64,000 nucleotides of DNA from Amphiura filiformis (Eukaryota; Echinodermata; Ophiuroidea; Amphilepidida; Amphiuridae), in assembly GCF_039555335.1 (NCBI RefSeq), contig NC_092628.1, positions 38,524,965-38,588,964 on the forward strand, written 5' to 3'. A program made the position numbers and the translations under genes. Under the pieces are notes generated by a model that worked only from the letters and a program-made list of their open reading frames with translations, searched no databases and had not been told where the DNA came from. Below are positions 32,101 to 39,138 of the stretch, piece after piece; position 1 is the first letter of the stretch, and each line of letters begins with the position of its first letter.

Positions 32101-34282
32101 TGGAAGACATGACCTTCATCTCTCACACAGGGAATGTGAATTACAAATGGGATTACCTGAATAGGAGACTCTCATTTGAAATCTACACCCCCTCTATGAG
32201 ATTAAGGTCAGGTCTTCCATTTAATGGTGTATGGATTTCAACTGGAATAGCCCAAATCATTGGGATGGCTGTGACAACTACAGTATTCTAAACATCCTTT
32301 TATAACTACTGGGTAATCAAGACAATAAGCAGTTAGATCCTTGCCAAGGCGACTTTCAAGTTAGCTCAATTATTTAACCAGAACAAACTAAGGACTGCGC
32401 TGGGGCTCAAACCCGCATCACCATACACCTGAGTGTAACAACGCCTCACTGATTGAGCTAATTTGACTGCTATTTAACAACTTTGTCTGGGGTTTTAATA
32501 TTAGTATGTGAATCACAATGAATGAAATCAGATGAGTACACATACTGACAGTCAAATAAACAAATACCAGAGTACTATAACCAGTAAACTTGCCTTTTGG
32601 GAATTTTTCAAGGGATCATTGTGGCAAAAACAACTGCAATATATTTGATAATGTTGCCCTCTATAGTCATTGTAATACAATGGGAATGGTTAATAGTTTG
32701 CCTGGGGTTTGTCAGTATGTGTGAATTATTGAAATCAGATGAGTGCACATGACATGCTCACAATCAAAGAAACAAAAGCAAATACTTCTAGTGATGGAGT
32801 GAGTTACTGAGATGATGTGATGAGTGGAAGAGGAGGACAGTGATGAATGATGACAATGATGAAAAAAGACTAAACTTTGAAGAAATAACCTATAGATGAT
32901 ATATTGATAACCGGGGGGTACTCAAGTTTGGTTTTGGTAGGAGTGTGCAGTGTGCTGCTGAGAATTTGAAAGTGAACCCATCAATATACCAATTTTTCAA
33001 GAAATTTGGAGGTATTGGTATACCAAATGTCAAAAATTTCAGCCGAATTTAACCCAAATTGTCTTATATTTTACTAATTTTCCCCCACATTTTGGGGAAA
33101 ATTTAAAAAATTTGGCTAGATGGAAGCAAAATTGGGCTATATTCCGAGAGAAGTTTCAAAAAAGGACCCATCCATATACAAAAATTGGCCTAGAAAAAGG
33201 GTCATTGATATACCAAAAGGCCAAATGCTACCCATGTTTTTAGTAATTTGTACTGAGTACCCTCCCAGGTTGATTACTAACTAATGATTCCTTGTTGCGG
33301 TTTGACTTACAGGAAAGAAGAGACTCGTACGATTTGCTGATGAAGATAAACCAACCACCAAAGAACAGAAGCTGCCACCAGGAATGACGGCTTTACAAGC
33401 AATGATGTTGCGGATGGCCGGCCAGAAGATTCCTGATCTTGAACCAGAGGAAGAGGATGATGAATATGAGGAAGGTGACGAGGAGGATGATGGTGAGGAA
33501 GACAGACATGAGAAAGAAGATGAAGATGAAGCCGAAAGCAGTAAGAAAGAACCGGAGCGTAAGATACCAACTTTGGAGCAAGCATTGGCACAGAGACTAT
33601 TACCTCCTGGTCCTCCTCCGGGTGCACCACCAATCGGTGGACCTCCACGAGCACCACCAGGTCCCCCTCCTGGTCCACCTGCAGGACCTCCACCAGGACC
33701 ACCACCTGGTTTTCCAGCAGGATTACCACCCAATTTCGCCAGACCTCCTCCACTACGTCCTCCCCCTCCTCCGCCCAGGATGATGGCCAGAGCACCACCC
33801 CTGGACGACCGCCAGCACCTCCACCTGGTCCTCCACCAGGTATTCCACCTATGTTGAGAGGTGGTCCACCTCCTCGTTTGCCACTGCCTCCCGGCATGCC
33901 TCCGATGCAGAGAGGCATGCTACCGCCAGGCATGAGGCCACCAAGTTTATTGCCAGAGAACCCTAATATCATTAGTGCACAACCAAGTATTCATCGTAGA
34001 CCGATGAAAGTACCGGACACTATGTCAGAAAAGAAATCGTCGGCTACGATCGAAGCTAAACCACAAATCAGAAACATGCAGGCAGAGGTGACCAGATTCA
34101 TGCCTGTATCGGTCCGTGTGAAAAGAGATCAGAAAGGCAAAGGCAAGGGTGGCAAGACCACTCAGGAAGAAACTAATCCCGTACCTGGGCCGGCACCAAA
34201 AGCCAAACAAACTGTTCCTGCACCAACAAAGGACGATGCTTACGATGCTTTCATGAAAGAAATGCAAGGCTACTTTGATTGA
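20058..34282 (+). CDS. WBP11: WBP11 homologue, ten coding exons
   Basis: Exons 20058-20121, 23317-23348, 24161-24254, 27240-27337, 28241-28328, 28795-28857, 29138-29228, 30273-30514, 31708-31845 and 33313-34282, all with GT-AG introns, encode about 626 aa (human about 641). WBP11 (also called NpwBP or SIPP1) is a nuclear splicing-associated protein. It binds WW domains, notably that of PQBP1, through proline-glycine-arginine tracts, and it binds protein phosphatase 1. Visible parts are the conserved basic N-terminus MGRRSINTTKSGKYMNPTDQ, a helical KKQRMMVRAAVLKTKDP region, IPLPGAQPPSILKKTSAYG (about 158-176), a first proline-rich tract (177-235), an acidic stretch (236-303), the PP1-docking RVxF site RLVRF (307-311), TALQAMMLRMAGQKIP (329-344), a second PPG-rich tract and the conserved tail DDAYDAFMKEMQ. 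The start has a strong context (AACAAAATGGGG). The last exon shifts frame once near 33795, see its entry. Confidence 0.95.
20232..20540. mobile_element. Hairpin repeat in WBP11 intron 1
   Basis: GTGTGATCAAGCAAAATCAG at about 20237 is reverse complemented by CTGATTTTGCTTGATCACAT at about 20513, with the following GTCGG/CCGAC also paired. A MITE-like hairpin is likely. The outer limits are uncertain. Confidence 0.5.
21183..21850. mobile_element. MITE with GGGTCAGTGACAC ends, carrying a nested element
   Basis: The termini GGGTCAGTGACAC and GTGTCAATGACCC are inverted with one mismatch. GTAACTCC and GGAGTTAC continue the pairing. A second inverted-repeat element sits inside at 21329-21755. It lies in WBP11 intron 1. 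Confidence 0.6.
21329..21755. mobile_element. Nested MITE (GTGGCTGGACGC ends)
   Basis: The ends GTGGCTGGACGCGGCGAAT and TTCGAGGTGTCCAGGCAC are imperfect inverted repeats, and GAGCCGTAAA/TTTACGGCTT pairs further in. It is flanked by ATAT on both sides (21325-21328 and 21756-21759). It lies inside the GGGTCAGTGACAC element and is therefore younger than it. Confidence 0.6.
22230..23207. mobile_element. Pogo-like Tc1/mariner non-autonomous element
   Basis: The ends CAGTCCAACCTCTCTTATCC and GGATAAGAGAGGTTGGACTG are exact 20-bp inverted repeats bordered by TA (22228-22229 and 23208-23209). This CAGTC.AACCTCTCTTATCC terminus with TA target is characteristic of pogo/Tigger elements. No transposase remains. 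The interior is mostly a later TTAA hairpin element at 22379-23037. Confidence 0.9.
22379..23037. mobile_element. TTAA-flanked hairpin MITE nested in the pogo-like element
   Basis: TTAA at 22375-22378 and 23038-23041 bounds inverted ends beginning GGGCTGGGGTATGAACG and, on the other strand, GGGATCTAGAATGAGCG. The arms of ~310 bp pair almost to the middle, where TGGGATGAAAAGCCGACGAT and its diverged complement flank a short T/A-rich loop near 22690-22715. TTAA targets are typical of piggyBac-related MITEs. The word set is one I associate with a widespread invertebrate MITE, an impression I cannot verify here. Confidence 0.85.
23317..23348 (+). CDS. WBP11: WBP11 exon 2 (32-nt microexon)
   Basis: Acceptor TTTTTTTTGCAG, donor GTAATT. 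It encodes (R)KEARKRELKK, the basic segment that continues the conserved N-terminus. It is too short to find as an open frame and was placed by family match and phase. Confidence 0.93.
24161..24254 (+). CDS. WBP11: WBP11 exon 3
   Basis: Acceptor ATTTACAG, donor GTATGG (a weaker donor). It encodes NKKQRMMVRAAVLKTKDPIQ and LIHDLELLDEL, almost identical to the vertebrate helix. The longer open frame around it runs into intron sequence on both sides. Confidence 0.95.
24486..25062. repeat. ~150-bp tandem repeat in WBP11 intron 3
   Basis: Units containing ATGCTGTTACGTCAAC, GTCGCATGGCTATGGTACTT, CATACTGGAAAAGAGTTTC and AATATGCTAATTAGGTCATT begin near 24568, 24719 and 25001, with a shortened unit near 24870. 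It is preceded by a GTTAGTCC/GTCCGTCC microsatellite. Confidence 0.85.
25070..25515. repeat. Polypurine GGGAAATT minisatellite
   Basis: Imperfect repetition of GGGAAATTGAGG, GGAATTAAGG and GGGAAAATGAGG words for about 450 bp makes one strand almost entirely purine plus T pairs. The open frames on the minus strand (NSLQFPLTSLN-like repeats) are by-products. Confidence 0.9.
25530..26312. repeat. ~72-bp dyad-symmetric minisatellite, about 11 units
   Basis: Each unit contains GACATCAAAAGTGTCCGAAA and its partial complement TTTCCGAACACTTTTGATGT, separated by GACGCTTTTTCCCGAAAATC. The period is close to 72-73 bp and varies, so overlapping open frames of up to 191 codons arise on both strands without being genes. 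It lies in WBP11 intron 3. Confidence 0.92.
26907..27163. mobile_element. MITE with AGTCCAAAGGGTCATTAGTC ends
   Basis: Exact 20-bp inverted termini AGTCCAAAGGGTCATTAGTC and GACTAATGACCCTTTGGACT. The interior is degenerate GGTTAGG/TTAGGGTTAG, resembling telomere-like simple sequence. It lies in WBP11 intron 3. Confidence 0.75.
27240..27337 (+). CDS. WBP11: WBP11 exon 4
   Basis: Acceptor ACATAAAAG (a poor pyrimidine tract close to the site, with TGCTTTTTCC slightly upstream), donor GTAAGT. It encodes (E)LNPETKTELNEKVLKDKRK and KIKETYERVLRLY, matching LNEKVLKDKRKKLRETFERI of human WBP11. Confidence 0.93.
28241..28328 (+). CDS. WBP11: WBP11 exon 5
   Basis: Acceptor TATATGACAG, donor GTGAGT. It encodes GREDPDRYLEYRGIEAEYEK and KRNEKIKEY, the end of the N-terminal helical region. 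Confidence 0.93.
28795..28857 (+). CDS. WBP11: WBP11 exon 6
   Basis: Acceptor TGTATTTCAG, donor GTAAGT. It encodes (E)AIRDAHQVKVDSIPLPETP and Asp, matching NAQHVEVESIPLPDMP in the human protein. Confidence 0.93.
29138..29228 (+). CDS. WBP11: WBP11 exon 7
   Basis: Acceptor CCCTTTCAG, donor GTGAGT. It encodes ALIPSMIPLPADIPLPGAQP and PSILKKTSAY. The IPLPGAQPPSILKKTSAYG block is among the most conserved in WBP11. Confidence 0.95.
29515..29739. mobile_element. MITE with AGACCTTTTCATAT ends
   Basis: The ends AGACCTTTTCATAT and ATATGAATAGGTCC are inverted with two mismatches in WBP11 intron 7. ATGACCC/GGGTCAT and GTGCACTTAC hairpins lie inside. Overlapping open frames have no family match. Confidence 0.55.
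30273..30514 (+). CDS. WBP11: WBP11 exon 8 (first proline-rich tract)
   Basis: Acceptor CATTCTCAG, donor GTAAGC. It encodes a PPPGLPPG-type tract (PPGPPPGLPPGLPYGPPAGK) followed by an acidic stretch, SQDEDEEEEEKDENMEVKDD. PPGPPP-like runs are the known WW-domain and SH3 ligands of this protein. The antisense frame is only its shadow. Confidence 0.95.
31361..31566. mobile_element. piggyBac-like MITE (TTAACCCC ends)
   Basis: TTAA at 31357-31360 and 31567-31570 encloses ends CCCCTTAGACACTACCTGCC and GGCAGGTAGTTCTCATGGGG. A TTAACCC terminus with TTAA duplication is typical of piggyBac-type MITEs. The 206-bp element lies in WBP11 intron 8. Confidence 0.75.
31708..31845 (+). CDS. WBP11: WBP11 exon 9 (acidic, Ser-rich)
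   Basis: Acceptor ATTTTTACAG, donor GTGAGT. It encodes DMEDSDADKDDSDKESDRSE, then KMSEGEDSDSDHGDIDERKK, then DVDERK, with many Asp-Ser pairs that are likely casein kinase 2-type sites. The frame stays open into the intron for another 158 bases, so intron retention would give a C-terminal extension. I treat that as non-coding because the downstream exon fits exactly. Confidence 0.92.
31908..32027. repeat. 54-bp tandem duplication at the start of WBP11 intron 9
   Basis: GATGAAGTTTGCCATGGTGG followed by CAAGGGGACAGCAGGAATTT occurs twice in tandem, ending in GATGAT repeats. It makes the frame after exon 9 look longer than the true exon. Confidence 0.85.
32071..32253. mobile_element. MITE family C copy 1 (CTATTCCAGT)
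   Basis: The ends CTATTCCAGTTATAATC and TTCAACTGGAATAG are inverted, with CCCTCTATGGAAGACAT and GGTCTTCCAT near the ends. Related copies are at 34467-34671 and 43291-43636. It lies in WBP11 intron 9. Confidence 0.7.
32355..32475 (-). mobile_element. tRNA-like sequence, possible SINE head
   Basis: On the minus strand, TTAGCTCAATCAGTGAGG (A-box-like) is followed by GGGTTTGAGCCCC (B-box-like) at about tRNA spacing. It ends in a stretch that pairs back to TAGCTCAAT. It is degenerate, so a retroposed tRNA relic or SINE head is more likely than a working tRNA. Confidence 0.45.
32913..33266. mobile_element. MITE family A copy 2
   Basis: GGGGGGTACTCAAGTTTGG at the left and TTTGTACTGAGTACCCTCCC at the right, with interior words as in 6817-7224. 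It ends only about 45 bp before the acceptor of WBP11 exon 10, so it may sit close to the branch point region. Confidence 0.7.
33313..34282 (+). CDS. WBP11: WBP11 exon 10 (PP1 site, second proline tract, C-terminus)
   Basis: Acceptor TTGACTTACAG, ending at TGA 34280-34282. It encodes GKKRLVRFADED (PP1-docking RVxF), MTALQAMMLRMAGQKIPDLE, an acidic stretch, a PPGPPPG tract, SSATIEAKPQIRN and FMKEMQGYFD. The frame that carries the first proline tract runs out shortly after MMARAP. The next frame resumes with PGRPPAPPPGPPPGIPPMLR. The switch falls in ACCACCCCTGG at about 33795-33802, and one extra C there would restore a single frame. All ten exons then total 1881 nt (627 codons). It could be a sequencing error in a homopolymer, a polymorphism or a real lesion. 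Confidence 0.92.
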
Positions 34283-34466
34283 AATTGTTGTCAGCATATT
34301 GTAAGTAAACTGAATTTGACTGACACCCAGTGCCTCAATGCCATGCACATGGAGAGGCACTTTTTAGCAAGGTTACATGACTAAGTTGACTATGTTATTG
34401 TAGTTGTGACTATTAACGGTAGTCACAACTTTCAACTATGACCTGGTGTTATAGTCTGCTATATAT

Positions 34467-34671
34467 TGGGCTATTCCAGTTGAGATTCATACTCCCTCTA
34501 TGGAAGACATCAGTCACATGACCGTTATTCTCCTGCACAGCACAGGGGTGTAGATTTGAAATTAGATGACCCATTCAGGTAACCCCATTTGAAATTCACA
34601 CTCCCTGCTTGGAAATAAAGGTCTTGTTTTCAATAGGGGGTGTATGGATTACAACGTACTGGAATAGCCCA
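34467..34671. mobile_element. MITE family C copy 2 (TGGGCTATTCCAG)
   Basis: The ends TGGGCTATTCCAG and CTGGAATAGCCCA are exact inverted repeats, 185 bp beyond the WBP11 stop. It contains an AATAAA at 34614-34619 that could serve as a WBP11 polyadenylation signal if the 3' UTR extends this far. That is a possibility, not an established site. Confidence 0.75.
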
Positions 34672-35525
34672 TAGTGTCCTTTCCATATAATTTGGAGAAG
34701 TTTACACAACATGCAGAATTGAGTTGTGGGTGTTTCTATAATATGATGCTTGCACAATCCCTTCTTTTAATCATATCTCAATAGATTACTTTGACTTTTT
34801 AGTCAGATTTTACCAGCAAATAGTCATCATAGTCACAATTTTTTGGTACCAACTAGTGCTGAAGAGCTGAAGTTGTGCAACCCTACTTTTTAGTGTAAAT
34901 CAGTGGGTCTATGATCACATAGTGGCATATGTCAAATATGAAATACAATTTAGATCAAATCAAATTTAAAGAAAATATCAAAAGCAGATTTCAGATTTTT
35001 CATTGACTAACTGTATTTGGAATTGAAGTTACAACATTCTTTTACTACAATGGAGTAACATTTATGATGAGGAAATAATATGCAAAATTAGCATGGACAT
35101 ACATCACCAGTGACAAACCAGACAATTCCATGTTTTTGGCACACTTTTGTCAGATATGTTGCAGGTGCATCGCCATGTGATGCGCAGTTTCAGATGTAAT
35201 TCCCAGATATTGTAAGGATATGCCGTAGTATCAAACATTATGTCATGAGCTTGTTTTAAGCAGCCACCAAACTTGTGCCAGTTTCCTTCTACTTATGGAT
35301 ATATGCAGTATTTGTCTCTTTTAAGATTTCATCAAAAAGAATTTTTGCCATATTACTAAATGACATATATCTGGAACATCATCAGTATGTGAAAATATAA
35401 TACCAGAATTGACTAACTAACGTAATCAATTAGTTGGCTATTATTTCTAGCTTTCGTATATACTTGTGGTGCTTGAACATTGTTTGTGCCATAAAAATTA
35501 CCAATATCAAAAATCATCACTAAAC

Positions 35526-35709
35526 TTTGGTTCACCTCGAGTTCAATAATGATGTCAATGCTTTGACGTAGTTGCGGCGCAAGCATGCTGACAAACTGCC
35601 CTTGTATGTGTCCATGAACGCTCTGTACGATATACTTTATGGGCGTGATTTAATACTGCGATCAGCAAAATACGCACCTACGTCACTACTGAACTTGAGG
35701 TGAACCAAA
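35526..35709. mobile_element. MITE with TTTGGTTCACCTCGAGTTCA ends
   Basis: The ends TTTGGTTCACCTCGAGTTCA and TGAACTTGAGGTGAACCAAA are inverted with one mismatch over 20 bases. Inner TGACGTAG/CTACGTCA pairing follows. Confidence 0.75.
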
Positions 35710-36175
35710 ATAATGTGATGCACCTGATGATTTAGTCTCAATCAGCAGTGAAGAAGGTAAGTACTGTGACAATTTTCATGTGATTATTTCTTTGCAATTT
35801 TGAACTGTTTCACTTGTATTTGATTAAAATATATAAACTTACATTAACTTATAAACAAAGGGTAGTTCATTGGAATATTAAAAGTGTGAAAATAGATGTA
35901 GCACAATTTCCACTTTTACTGTATTCCATAGACCCAATGAAATCAATGCAAACTAAATTAGCAAAACAAGTCAAGTGGGTAAAAATGGGTGGTTTTAGAT
36001 TATTTTTGTTTTTGGTGTTTTTTTTCTTTCAAAATTTAAACATTACTATTGTCGTTATCACTACTTTCGGGCTCTATTGCTTTTATATACTATCCAGAGA
36101 GGTTGCTCGCGCTACGCGCATGCTAAGTCCATGAGGACCACAAACTGCGGATATATTATCGTATGTGAACAATTA

Positions 36176-36484
36176 CAAGGCTTCAAGCAGCCCTATATTT
36201 CTTATTTTTTCTATTTTTGAACACTTCGTATTATTTTTTCAAAGTGTCCTATAAAGCTATAATTCCTGTATTTTTTTTCCAAATTTAGAGAAATTAGCAA
36301 TTTTTTTTAAAAATTTGCACTAATGAATATTATAATATACAATTGAAAGTGTCTGTGTGGGAGATTTTTCCACTTCTTGTCACTGATACCCACTGTATTT
36401 GACTTTAGCTGACCTATATTTGTCCTATATTTTCATTCAAAATGTTCCTAGATATTTTTTTGCCAGGGCTGGCTTGAAGCCCTG
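36176..36484. mobile_element. MITE with GGCTTCAAGC ends
   Basis: The left end CAAGGCTTCAAGCAGCCCT and right end AGGGCTGGCTTGAAGCCCTG are imperfect inverted repeats. CAATTA lies immediately outside each end (36170-36175 and 36485-36490), suggesting a duplication of at least 6 bp. Confidence 0.65.
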
Positions 36485-37453
36485 CAATTATGCAAGTGAG
36501 GACTTTTACTTTAATTGTCAATGTGAACAATTCTTCAAAGATTTTGAATTAACCATTGTACTATGAAGATAAAAAATTAAAGAATGTTTTTCTAAAACTC
36601 AGTCAATCCAACATATTATTACTCATTTACTTTGTAATGAGCCACTATTTTATTAAAAACTGAACATCTTATAATTGTGGACTAGTCACATTAATATTAA
36701 TTTAACCTTCTCAAAAGCAATCACCAGCACTTTCATTGGGAATATACCACTGGCTGTGAGTATTAGTAAAATGATGAACATGGTGGAGGTGGACTGAGAG
36801 GAAAAAACACTCTTCAATTTGTTGGACCTACAAATCATCTTGTTTTCTACCCACTGTAGGCTAGCTTTATTGTTGGTGAAATTGTTTTGTATGGCTGCCA
36901 AATATGTTGTAGCGCCTCTATTGAAATGACATCCAAACCATAATCAAAATAATGCAACAGTCATGAAATAAAATCACAGATCAATAGTGAATAAAAGAAA
37001 TGCAATTATTGTACCCTATTTTGTAATGTGATGAAGTTTTGGTATGCCACTAGATAAAATGCCAATTGCAATATTTTATTACTTTCAGTGATAGCTTTAA
37101 TTAGCATTTTTCTTCTTGTTTATGTAATTATGTTTGATTGCATCACAAAATTTACAAGTTGGAAGTTGTCAACACAATTAAATCTCTCTTTGGGCTTGTG
37201 AGCAACAAACATAAAAACAAAGTTAGTTTTACTGTGTTTTTAGTAAATGCTCCCATCTTACAAACATAGACTACACTTTTTAAGGCAAAATATTATATCA
37301 AATGTGAAAAACCACTTAAAATAGCAGAAATGTCTGAGTAACATAAAATGTATTTAGTTGTGTATGGAAATAGTGGTTTTGATTAAAAAATAATGCCTCC
37401 AAATGACTTTTCATCTGTTTTGAAAATGTAGTGCCCATGCCCAGGCATTCATT

Positions 37454-38287
37454 AGGCTGAGTTCACATAGAAGTATACGGTATTAGCTATACGAAATCGC
37501 TCATTCGATCAGGCTGAGTTCATATAGGAGTATACTATATGAACTCAGCCTGATCGAATGAGCGTATTTCGTATAGCGAATACCGAGTCTGTCAGTTTAC
37601 CCATTTTCTTCGTCTTATCAAATGCTTGTAACTTTACTTCTTGAGGTCACATTGCATTCAATGAGGTGTCATAATGTGCAGAATTAGACAGTGCATCTAT
37701 TAAAAAAATGAATTTACCCACATATGGTTTAGGTTTTTTAAATTAGGACGGTATACGTTGCACTAAAATCGAACATGCACGATTCCCACTATACTAGCTT
37801 ATACTATACTATACCCAGGTATACGGCCTTTTCGAATAGCTCTAATGTGACCCGGTACTATGAAATTACCTTGCTCGATTTCAGCTATACGCGTGCACCT
37901 GCAAAACCAGCATCGTATACCCGAATAGTATACTTCTATGCGATCGTAGCCTTATGTGACCCGGTACTATGAAATTGCCTTGCTCGATTGAAGCTATACA
38001 CATGCACCTGCAAAACGTGCACCGTATACCCGAATAGTATACTTCTATGCAGCGTTCGAAATTTTGGTTGTCCGTTCGCCCGGGACAACTAAAAATGTCG
38101 CTGGACAACCAAAAATACTGATTCGGTTGTCCGCCGGACAATCATAAATCTGTAGCCAAGTCACCTTTGTAGGCCTACAGACAACCAAAAACTTAGACGG
38201 ACAACCAGAAATTGTAATCTGGTTGTCCGTGGGACAACCATTTATTTTTCCTTAATTCGAACACTGCTTCTATGTGAACGCAGCCTG
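37454..38287. mobile_element. MITE with AGGCTGAGTTCACATAGAAG ends, multiply rearranged
   Basis: The left end AGGCTGAGTTCACATAGAAG and right end CTTCTATGTGAACGCAGCCT are inverted with one mismatch. Near the left end is an inner palindrome (TCATATAGGAGTATACTATATGA core). In the middle, a ~130-bp unit (GTGACCCGGTACTATGAAAT onward) is tandemly duplicated. A hAT MITE is inserted near the right end. Confidence 0.75.
38050..38266. mobile_element. hAT-type MITE nested near the end of another MITE
   Basis: The ends CAGCGTTCGAA and TTCGAACACTG are inverted and flanked by an exact 8-bp duplication CTTCTATG (38042-38049 and 38267-38274). The interior holds several GGTTGTCCG and CGGACAACC words in both orientations, as expected for subterminal transposase-binding sites. 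Confidence 0.9.
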
Positions 38288-38706
38288 AGAGACAGTGTAG
38301 ACGGTGTCATATTTTTTAATCACTTAGCAATATACAGCATGGTGATCCTGTGTTATTCTCATAAATTGCTCATTTAATGCACTGTGTGCAATACAAGTTA
38401 TGTAACACACATGCCACTATGAAAATTTCATATCTGGAATAATAAAATGTGTCACTCTTTTGTAATAAAATCTTTGGTCTCTAACAGTTGTATAATTTCA
38501 ACCTGTAAAAATTAATTTTTGTTCCCAAAATAAGACTGCTCAAAAGTACACATATTTGATGTGTTCAAGTGGTGGAAGGGGAACAAGGACATTACAACCA
38601 CCCAGGGCCCAGGCGTAAAAGGGGCTTCTGAACATGCAGTGTGTCCAAATGGCACATCTGATTGACAATTTCAGTGTAATTAATCTACCTGTTCCGCGCA
38701 TATATC

Positions 38707-38857
38707 AACTGCTCTGTGCCAGAAGTGGGTGAGTGCAGTAGCTGCCCTGTGAACCTTTGGCAATTTACACACAGTATTTTGTACTCATCTACACATAGCA
38801 GCTAGCTACAAATGGCAGCTATTGCACTGACCCACTTTAATATGTCACTGAGCAGTT
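38707..38857. mobile_element. MITE family B copy 2
   Basis: AACTGCTCTGTGCCAGAAGT at the left and CACTGAGCAGTT at the right, with the same interior as 8517-8659 (GGCAGCTATTGCACT). The right arm has lost part of the CCAGAAGTGG match. Confidence 0.65.
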
Positions 38858-38915
38858 AATATACCAAACTATAGGGGTTACTTTGGTGTGTCTCTTTGTT
38901 TTGTTGAACCTGAAT

Positions 38916-39138
38916 CCCCCACCCTGCTATAGTTTGTTCGGCTTATAATTCAGTTTTTGTTGCTGCGCTCATCAATATAGTTCCAGCTTACGCTTGCATA
39001 AATTCACATTCACGCTTTACTAGGAGAAGTGCAGTACCCAATTGCATGCATGCCAGTCTATATCAATACACAATGTTACGAGTCTTCATTTTTGCCAATT
39101 ATAAGCCGAACAAACTGTAGTACATTGTAGGGTGGGGG
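38916..39138. mobile_element. Hairpin element with CCCCCACCCT ends
   Basis: CCCCCACCCT pairs with AGGGTGGGGG, and further in CTATAGTTTGTTCGGCTTAT pairs with ATAAGCCGAACAAACTGTAG. Confidence 0.6.

Noticed and set aside
33281-33972. Gly-rich and Pro-rich frames antisense to, or out of frame with, WBP11 exon 10
   Set aside because: They are shadows of the proline codon repeats of the real exon.
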